From Artemia franciscana (taxonomy: Eukaryota; Arthropoda; Branchiopoda; Anostraca; Artemiidae): DNA of 64,000 bases. Within the stretch, counting starts at the first letter, position 1. Each line of letters opens with the position of its first letter. Shown here piece by piece: positions 54,961 through 64,000 of this stretch. The translations under genes were made by a program, and so were the position numbers. The notes beneath the pieces are model-generated. The model was not told the origin of the DNA, ran no database searches, and saw only the letters and a list, made by a program, of their open reading frames with translations. The stretch covers positions 52,971,929 through 53,035,928 of the forward strand of contig NC_088867.1 of the NCBI RefSeq assembly GCF_032884065.1, written 5' to 3'.

Positions 54961-55431
54961 CTATATGTTTTCTGAATCAAAGATTAGGCATTATTTACAA
55001 GTCTTGTTTTCTGACAGCGAATGAAACGATGATTTCATATTGTCTTAAAACCTGTTTTATTTCATGCCTTTTTTAAAATTCCATTTGTGACTTAGAGAGG
55101 AAGTGCCTGGTAGGCGTATTCAGACTGCCTCTGTTGTAGATACAATTTAAACTCTAAATATTATGTCATTATAAATGCTATATCGTTTTCCCATAACGAT
55201 TGTTATAGGCAGAACAAAGGCTTAACCGCACGTTCACACAGCTGCTCTTTCTGGCAAAAAGGGTCGATTTTGTACTTCTCAGATTTTACCAGTTTTTGCT
55301 GCGATTTCGCAACTTTGCTGACTGTACCTTCATCAACGTTTTAGAATAACAGCCTTCGAAATTAGCATAAGTTTTTGTTCCGTTAAAATGTGGTATATTC
55401 TTTTTTTTTCAAAAGTGTATTTATAACCTAG
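54961..55431. other. Intron 3 of V-ATPase B, 3' part, with exon-like echo
   Basis: GAGGAAGTGCCTGGTAGGCG (55097-55116) would read EEVPGRR and matches the start of exon d at 17 of 20 bases, preceded by a TTAG. Similarity ends there. Otherwise nothing is recognised. Acceptor CCTAG at 55427-55431. Confidence 0.5.
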
Positions 55432-56335
<904 letters not shown>

Positions 56336-57795
56336 TCAAACAGTAAGGAGCGAGCCGGCTCAATAGTAACCGAAACTCTAAAAAATGGAATTTTGGTACC
56401 AGTTACATCAAAAGAATCGCATTTTAATGCTGATTTAAATATATAAGTTCCATCAATATCATTTATACCCATCAAAAGTTACGAGCCTGAGAAAATTTGC
56501 CTCATTTTAGAAAATAGGGGGAAATACCGCCTAAAAGTCATACAATCTTAACGAAAATTTCACCGTCTGATTCAGCGTATCAGAGAACCTTATTGTAGAA
56601 GTTTCAAGCTCCTATCTACAAAAATGTGGAATTTCGCATTTTTTGCCAGGAGACAGGTGCGTGTTTATTTGTTTTTCTGTTTGTTTTTTTGTTTTTTTTC
56701 CAGGGGTGATCGTATCGACTGAGTGGTCCTAGAATGTCGCGAGAGGGCTCATTCTAACGGAAATATAAAGTTCTAGTGCCCTTTTTAAGTGACCAAAACA
56801 CTGGAGGGCACCTAGGCCCCCTCCCACGCTCATTTTTCCCAAAAGTCACCGGATCAAAATTCTGAGATAGCCATTTTATTCACCATAGTCGAAAAACCTA
56901 ATAACTATGTCTTTAGGGACGACTTACTCCCCCGCAGTCCCCGTGGGAAGGACTGAAAGTTACAAACTTTGACCTGTGTTTACATATAGTAATGGTTACT
57001 GGGAAGTGAAAAGTTTTTTCTACTGAAAGTAAGGAGCAGCATTGAAACTTAAAACGAAAAAAAATTATTACGCATATGAGGGGTTTACCTCCTCGTTATA
57101 TCCCACTCTTTACGCTAAAGTATTTTTAGTAATTTCAACTTAATTTCAAGGAATTGGGACAAAATCTAAGCTTTAGTTTAAAGAGCGAGGTATTGACGAG
57201 GGTTGAACCCCCCTCACATATGCAGTAAAAACATATGAATATTGAAGGTCGTTACGTTAGTTAATTCGTAAGTTATGTATATTTTTTTATCAATGAAAAG
57301 GTTTGTAAAAAATTAAAAGTTATAGTTGCTTTTCTAAGTAATCAAAAACTTGGAGGGCAACTAGGCCTCCTCCCTCGCTCCTTTTTTCTCAAAATCTTCT
57401 GATTAATTGTAATTAATTAATATACAAATTTCGTTTTAATTATTTATGTGCGGAGAGCCAAGATCAAAACATGCATTAATTCAAAAACGTCCAGAAATTA
57501 AATTAAAAAAAAAAAGTTTTTTTAAATGGAAGTAAGGAGCAACATTAAAACTTAAAACGAACAGAAATTACTCAGTATATGAAAGGGGATTCTTCTCAAT
57601 GCCCCGCTCTTTACGCTAAAGTTTCTTACTGTTTTAAAAATAGAGTTAAGAGAAAGAGTCAGACTTTAGCGTAAAGAGCGAGGCGTTGAGGAGGAGAATC
57701 CCCTTTCATATACGGAGTAATTTCTGCTCGTTTTAAGTTTTAATGTTGCTCCTTACTTCCATTTAAAAAAACTTGTTTTTTTTATTTTATATTTT
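56336..57795 (-). repeat. HER-11, lacks the terminal hairpin
   Basis: Reverse copy in intron 4. Opening hairpin arms at about 57520-57620 and 57660-57770, with the matched variant GGGGATTCT/AGAATCCCC. At the 3' end TCAAACAG is followed directly by TAAGGAGCG, so the ~20-bp hairpin sequence is missing. Internal deletion near 57000-57010 removes the C-rich block. Confidence 0.85.
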
Positions 57796-58300
57796 TAGAA
57801 GCAAATGTGCCACTGCGCAACAGTATGGCTTCTGAAACCTGGAAGTTACTCAAATAGCCTTCTCGTAGGTTTATGCCAAATCCCTGTCTCAGAGTTTTCG
57901 TTCAATCCTGTTCAGAGTTTCGTTAACCTATTTTGACCAAAATTGTTGTTCTGCCGAAATGACACATCGCTGCAATCCCTTTGATGCCGAAAAATAGCAC
58001 TGTAACTCTGGCACGTACGAAGGATTTTTTTGGGGTGAAATCCAATGATTAAAAAAAAATACTTTGCAGTTTGGATAAGAAATGCGTGGAAATTCGAAAA
58101 ATTTTTCTTTTTTTATTGAGGGGGAGGGGCGCTGGCGTCTATGCCCTCACTGTGCTGCTGTTTTTTTTTTCATGACGGTATATTTCTCGTTTACAAACAC
58201 GTTTTTTTTTAATTTGTGCGTATATATTTGCTTTCGCCATGAAGGTCACGCTGAGTTGCTTGCAGGAAAATTCAGGTTTCTACCATTAACACATATTTTT
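57796..58300. other. Intron 4, unassigned
   Basis: No recognised feature. Confidence 0.4.
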
Positions 58301-58314
58301 AGGGATAGTGTCAG

Positions 58315-58760
58315 AATTTTTCTGAGGGAGTTTAATAACCGAGTTCATTCAAAGTCTTGGGATGTAAATTTTCTTCTATAATAGAGCCTAAATGTTAAAT
58401 GAATTTTTAATTAAGGTATGAAGTCGAAGATACAACTATAAATCCAAAATTTCTTTTATTATTGTAAGACAAAGAAGACTTTGTCAACTTCTTTGGAAAT
58501 TCATTTTACATTTAGGCAAGATTAAAGAAGAAAATTTACTTCTCAAGACTTTGAATGAACTCGGTTATTGAACCCTCTCAGAAAAATTTAGTGAATGAAC
58601 CGGAAGTTAATCATTTGTTTTCTATAAATATGTTAGTTTTAATTTTAATACTTTAGTATTTGTACTGATGACGATCGATATATATGTGATCGAAACATCT
58701 AGACTTTTGTACCTGTTTTTACTATTTAAATAAATGGACTTATCCCCATTTGAACGTTTA
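58315..58760 (+). mobile_element. Foldback with downstream hammerhead-like motif, possibly Penelope-related
   Basis: Inverted arms at 58315-58407 and 58497-58589 match at ~90% (AATTTTTCTGAG, AATAACCGAGTTCATTCAAA, AAATTTTCTTCT, CCTAAATG). Downstream CTGATGA (58665-58671) and GAAAC (58692-58696) frame a CGATC/GATCG stem, like a hammerhead core, followed by AAATAAATGGACTTATCCCC. Penelope-like retroelements are known to carry hammerheads. Base 10.1/11.1 and stems I/III do not fit perfectly, so activity is doubtful. Confidence 0.45.
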
Positions 58761-58831
58761 ATGGTACCATCAGTTACGTGATAGATTATCGATATCCACC
58801 GACATTATCATATCACCTTATCTTATTTTAA

Positions 58832-59904
<1,073 letters not shown>

Positions 59905-60225
59905 ATTTAAGCAATAAAAAAGGAAAAGAATATGGCACTGGACTTTACAGTCCCTACAGGACGTGGTGATCTCCTTTTCATGGCCCTTCAGCCAAGAAAT
60001 GCAATGGGAGGGGTGCAACCATCTTGTGCTTTCGCATATCCTTCCTGTACCTTTCTAGATTTCTCTGGGTACATATTTAGAGATGGGTTGACTATGCCTG
60101 AGCTTACACAGTCATGGCACTGACCCCCATTCCAAACCAAATAACCAGCGACACCAGGACCCGAGCCCCTGTCCTCACTGACAAAGAATTTCAAGTCTAC
60201 CGTGTTAACCTCTCCGGTCTTAAAT
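59905..60225 (-). mobile_element. tRNA-Ser(UGA)-derived SINE, full-length
   Basis: The minus-strand 5' end (60216-60143) folds like a class II tRNA. GGAGAGGTTAACACGG is the D-arm/A box, AGACTTGAAATTC the anticodon arm with anticodon TGA in loop CTTGAAA, and GTCAGTGAGGAC the long variable arm. CAGGG-GCTCGGG-TCCTG is a paired T arm and B box. A ~200-bp body follows, containing GGCTGAAGGGCCATGAAA, which is shared with the truncated copies at 40652 and 60622. The tail is T-rich, then A-rich outside. Confidence 0.8.
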
Positions 60226-60434
60226 AAAGACACTGGGGGATACAGGCTTAATACCTTGTAGATGAGTTTTATAAAAGTAATCTTATTCAGTTCAAAGTAA
60301 AACCAGCTAAAGATAATCGTTTTTTGTAAACTATTCAGACTGCAATTACGTGGGACTGCGACTGTGACTAGTGATTTTATTTCCACTGCTACTGCTTCTA
60401 CTAATACTTTTGGACTCAATCAATAAAGTTCAAA
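60226..60434. other. Intron 5, unassigned
   Basis: No recognised feature. Confidence 0.4.
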
Positions 60435-60596
60435 ATAATAAAAGTAAAAATCAAAACTGAATCAAAAAAGTGCATCCAGGTTGTCAAAATGGTATTTATA
60501 TGTAATGTCACAGGAACCAAATAGAGTATTAAGTTGAAACTTTCAGGGAAAGTTAAGGAGGTGTAAAACTAAATCAAAAAGACACATGATTGCCCA
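60435..60596 (-). repeat. ~110-bp repeat unit flanking HER-12
   Basis: Reverse complement of 40793-40950 with few changes. It belongs to the repeat that continues on the other side of HER-12 at 62160. Confidence 0.7.
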
Positions 60597-62154
60597 TCAA
60601 ACAGTTCGTGGTAACGAACTGTAAGTCTCCCAACACCCATTGCACTTCCTGGCTGAAGGGCCATGAAACGGAGATCAGCACCGCCGGTTTGGATCTTAAG
60701 GGTCTAGTGCCGTCTTACTTACTTACTCTTGCTCAGCGTATCAGAGAACTCTACTGTAGAAGTTTCAAGCTCCTATCTACAAAAATGTGGAATTTGTATT
60801 TTTCGCCACAAGACAGACCACGGATGCGTGTTTATTTGTTGTTTTTTTTTGTAGTTTTTGTTTTCTCTAGGGGTGATTGTATAGACCCAGTGGCCCTATA
60901 ATGTCACGATAGGGCTAATTCTAACGGAAATTAAAAGTTCTAGTGTCCTTTTTAAGTGACGAAAAATTGGAGGGCACCTAGGCCCCCTCCCATGCACCTG
61001 TTTTCCCCAAAGTCACCGGATCAAAATTTTGGGATAACCATTCTGTTCAGCTTAGTCGAAAACCTAATAATTATATCTCTGGGGACGGCTTAACCCCCAC
61101 AGCCTCCGGGGGAGGGACTGCAAGTTACAAACTTTAACCATTGTTTGCATATAGTAATGGTTATTATGAAGTATACAGACGTTGGAAGGTGGATCCTTCC
61201 ATGAAAGAATTTAACTTGAAGAAAGAGAATATCCATGAGGGAGATGCAGGATTTTTTAGCATTATTAAAAAAAAAAACAATGAGAAAATAAATAAATAAA
61301 TAAAAAATTTTTACCTGGAAGTAATGAGTAGCATTAAAACTTAAAACGAACATAAAATATTACGTATTTAAGGGGGTTCGTCTCATCCACAATACCTTGC
61401 TCTTTACGCTAAAGTATTTTTAGTAATTTGAACTGTTTATTCTACGGTCTTTGTGATTCAGTGGTCATTCTTAAAGATTTGGGATAAAATTCAAGCTTTA
61501 GTGTAAAGAGCGAGGTATTGACGAGGGAGCAAATCCCCTCATCTACGTAATAAAAATACACGAATATAGAAGTTCGTTACGTAAGTTAATTCGTAAGGTA
61601 CGTATGTTTATTACTAACAAAAACGTTCGTACGAAAAATAAAAAAAATCTAGCCGCATTTTTATATAACCAAAAATTGGAGGGCAACGAGATCTCCTCAC
61701 CCATCCCCTTTATTTTATCAAAATCGTCCAATCAAAACCATGAGAAAGTAATTTAGCAAAAAAAAAAAAAAAAAAAAATGTAAATTTCGTTTTAATTATT
61801 CATGTGCGGTGAACCAAAATCAAAATATCTATTAATTCAAAAACGTTCAGAAATTAAATAAAAAAATAATTTTTTTAACTGCAAGTAAGGAGTGACATTG
61901 AAACTTAAAACGAAATGAAATTATTTCGTATATGAAAGGGGTTGTCCCCTCCGCAGCCCCTCGCTCTTTTCGCTAAAGTTTTTTTTTATTGTTTTCAAAA
62001 GTAGAGTTGTGACAAAGAGTCAAACTTTAGCGTATAGAGCGAGGCGTTGTGGAGGTGAGAACCCCTTTCATATAAAGAATACTTTCTGTTCGTTTTAAAT
62101 TTTAATGTCGCTCCTTACTTGCAGTTAAAAAAAACTTGTTTTTTATTTATTTAA
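60597..62154 (-). repeat. HER-12, with SINE remnant replacing its 3' part
   Basis: Terminal hairpin at 60597-60622 and opening hairpin at about 61870-62130. The 3' ~300 bp of the element (from GATTCAGCGTATCAG to the hairpin) is replaced by a truncated SINE (60622-60732). An AAAT run lies at 61288-61306. Confidence 0.85.
60622..60732 (+). mobile_element. 5'-truncated tRNA-Ser SINE in HER-12
   Basis: CCCATTGCACTTCCTGGCTG, GCACCGCCGG and a TTACTTACTTACTC tail. It has the same orientation relative to HER, and the same place beside the terminal hairpin, as the SINE in HER-5. The flanking HER sequence beyond the tail is deleted. Confidence 0.75.
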
Positions 62155-62159
62155 TATCA

Positions 62160-62500
62160 TGAAAAGACCGTCTGTGCAACATCACAGGAAAAGCTAAGAG
62201 AATCCGTTAGAGCTTCCAGGGCTTATTGTTGGGGATATTTAACTAAATCAAAATGCACCATGTGCATTCAACTTTGTCAAGAGGGCGTTTTTACGATATA
62301 TCAGGAAAGTCTAAGGGTATTAAATTGAAACTCTCAGGACATTTTGAAGAAAGACAATGTAGTCATCCAAGATTGTCATGAGGATGTATCTGTGATATCT
62401 CAGGATGTGTTCCGAGAAATAAGTTGAAACTTTCAAGGCAGCTTGAGGGGGATAGTCAATTAATATTTGTGTATACTCAAGGTTGTAACATGATGGGGGT
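62160..62500. repeat. Diverged ~110-bp repeat, about three units
   Basis: Units share AACTAAATCAAAATGCAYC, TATCAGGAAA, TTGAAACTYTCA and GTCATCCAAGRTTGTC-type blocks. HER-12 is inserted in this array, whose other flank is 60435-60596. Confidence 0.55.
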
Positions 62501-63490
62501 TACAATTCCTTCATTGTCATAGAGGCCCAAAGATTACGCAGATTTTCAATCTATTTATTTTGATATTGTTTCCCGTACCATCCACTCGAAGTACTATAGT
62601 ACAACTATTATTAAAATTTTTGTAAAAATTTTGTCTCAAGTATAAATAACAAGCCAAAATCTTTATTCTTACGGGGGGAAAACCAAAAAAAAAAGAATAT
62701 TTAAGAAAATTCCTTAATTAACGAACATGCAAACTAAGTCAAATGAAAACGAACAGAAATTAATATTTAAAAAAAACTATTTCCGCTAACGAAGTTTTTC
62801 AAAGAAAAGTAAAGAGCTACATCAAGCCAAAGACGAGCAAAAATAAAACGAAATAACAACTCAATCGTAAAATCTAAAGCATAAATTAGAATAAATAACC
62901 CAGTTAAATTCAGAACGAACAGAAATTACCACAGGCAGGAGTAGGACTAGCATTCATGTGCCTTCTGAAGATCAGAACGTCGTTTGCGCTTAAATGAAAA
63001 CAAAATAGATTTCAAACGTTTTTTTTCAATAACGTTACTAAATCCAAAAATTACACTTTAAAGATTTAATATTACTGTATATTAAACTAGCAAACTACAA
63101 TCATGTGCTCTTTTCAGTTATCTTAGTTATTATGATACTTTTTCTTGTTTTTGATGTTTTGACAAATAAAAACAACCCCAAAAAAATCGTTTTCAGTAAA
63201 TCGCAAATAACGTTCTGGTCTTAAGAAGGTATAGGGTGCGTTAGCCCTACTGCTGTTTGTGATAATCTGTTTTTGTTTCAGGTTTTATTCCTGAATTGTT
63301 ATTTGACTTTATTTCTGCCCGTCATCGGTTTAATCTAGGTCTTTAGTTTCATTTGAAATACTTCATTTGTGTATTTTTTTATATTCGAAAAAAATTGATA
63401 AACAAAATCGTGAATTTTGCACGAAAGAAATATATTGAACCCATACGTTAAGAAACAGTAGTAACAAGACAAAATGTTATAAAAAATAGC
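62501..63490. other. Unassigned, faint HER-arm similarity
   Basis: AACGAACAGAAATTA occurs at about 62748 and 62913, and AAAAGTAAAGAGCTACATCA at about 62806. This suggests a distant or much decayed relative of the HER arm. No gene is recognised. Confidence 0.4.
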
Positions 63491-63850
63491 TCATCAGAGA
63501 GATACCACCGGGCTATGTACATGGGTTTTGTGACTTGGTATGTTGAGGACCTTTGCACCAATACAAAGTATATTGCAACCATACAAAAGAACATGACGTT
63601 GAAAAAAAATGAGAAAAAGAAAACACACACACAAAATGTTATCAATCAGGGGTTATCAGAGAGATACCACCAGCCAGTGTATATGGATTTTGCACTTTGG
63701 ATGTTGAGAACCTTTGCACCCATACAAAGTAAATTGCAGCCATACAAAAGACCATGACGTTGACCATATTTTATCAGTCGGGGCTCGTCAGAGAGATACC
63801 ACCAGCCTGTGTATATGGATTTTGCACTTCGAATGTTGAAAGTCTCTATA
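63490..63850. repeat. 130-160-bp tandem repeat, three units
   Basis: CAGAGAGATACCACC begins units at 63495, 63657 and 63789 (spacing 162 and 132). Each continues with GTRTATGGATTTTGCACTT-like sequence and CCTTTGCACC-ATACAAAG. The longer first unit has an extra A/CA-rich stretch near 63600-63635. Confidence 0.85.
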
Positions 63851-64000
63851 GCAGTTCAAGGAATTCTGAAGGCCACTAAAGTCAGGATTAACAAGTACAA
63901 GTATAGGAAAGAATATAGGCAAAGCACCAAATAAAATCATTAAGCAAAAAAGAAGCGATGAAAAATAAAAACACATTTAATGCCTGGCATATACAAATAT

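Noticed and set aside
59932..60419. Frames on both strands around the SINE
   Set aside because: They are translations of the SINE body and tRNA-like head.

Overview
This is AT-rich, intron-rich animal DNA. The only host gene I recognise is one copy of the V-type proton ATPase catalytic-core B subunit (plus strand, 45611 to beyond the right end), split into short exons by kilobase introns. The protein reads like an arthropod orthologue. The repeat types (a tRNA-Ser SINE, several LINEs, an intronic 290-bp repeat that opens with a GTCTGTCTGTCGG stretch) fit a crustacean, and I lean to a brine-shrimp-like (Artemia) genome. That genus call is recollection and inference, not proof.

Layout. 1-12200: a dispersed hairpin-ended repeat (called HER here), a foldback element, and a very decayed RTE-like LINE (LINE-A) cut by three later insertions: HER-2, LINE-B and LINE-C. 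12200-20900: mostly unassigned sequence, with a 62-bp tandem repeat, a tRNA-like segment and a broken Polinton/Maverick-type DNA polymerase B relic. 20900-23020: tandem foldback units. 23190-23377: a small hAT-like MITE. 24130-26190: a decayed Ty3/gypsy pol on the minus strand. 28042-32530: HER-3, a Penelope-like endonuclease fragment and another RTE-like LINE (LINE-D). 32655-49535: a dense cluster of HER copies, one of them split by an almost intact 5-kb LINE (LINE-E). ORF1 of LINE-E carries a PHD-like finger and three CCCH fingers. 45611-59080: five V-ATPase B exons, with HER copies, a 290-bp tandem repeat, a LINE 3' end (LINE-F), a 100-N gap and a foldback with a hammerhead-like motif in the introns. 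59081-64000: the next intron, with a tRNA-Ser-derived SINE, HER-12, a diverged ~110-bp repeat and a 130-160-bp tandem repeat.

The HER family is the strongest candidate for something little described. Full copies are about 1.5-1.75 kb, start TTAAATA, open with a near-perfect ~115-bp-arm hairpin, share a subterminal AGTAAGGAGCGAC inverted repeat, and end in a short hairpin followed by TTGA. The two arms of the opening hairpin match each other within a copy even where copies differ. Copies also occur head to head, making kilobase palindromes. No long protein is encoded, so the family is non-autonomous; a rolling-circle (Helentron-like) origin is one hypothesis.

The B subunit acts in the V1 sector of the vacuolar proton pump. 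The first exon(s), about 108 residues in the middle, and the C-terminal exons are not found in the window. The missing middle may lie in the assembly gap.
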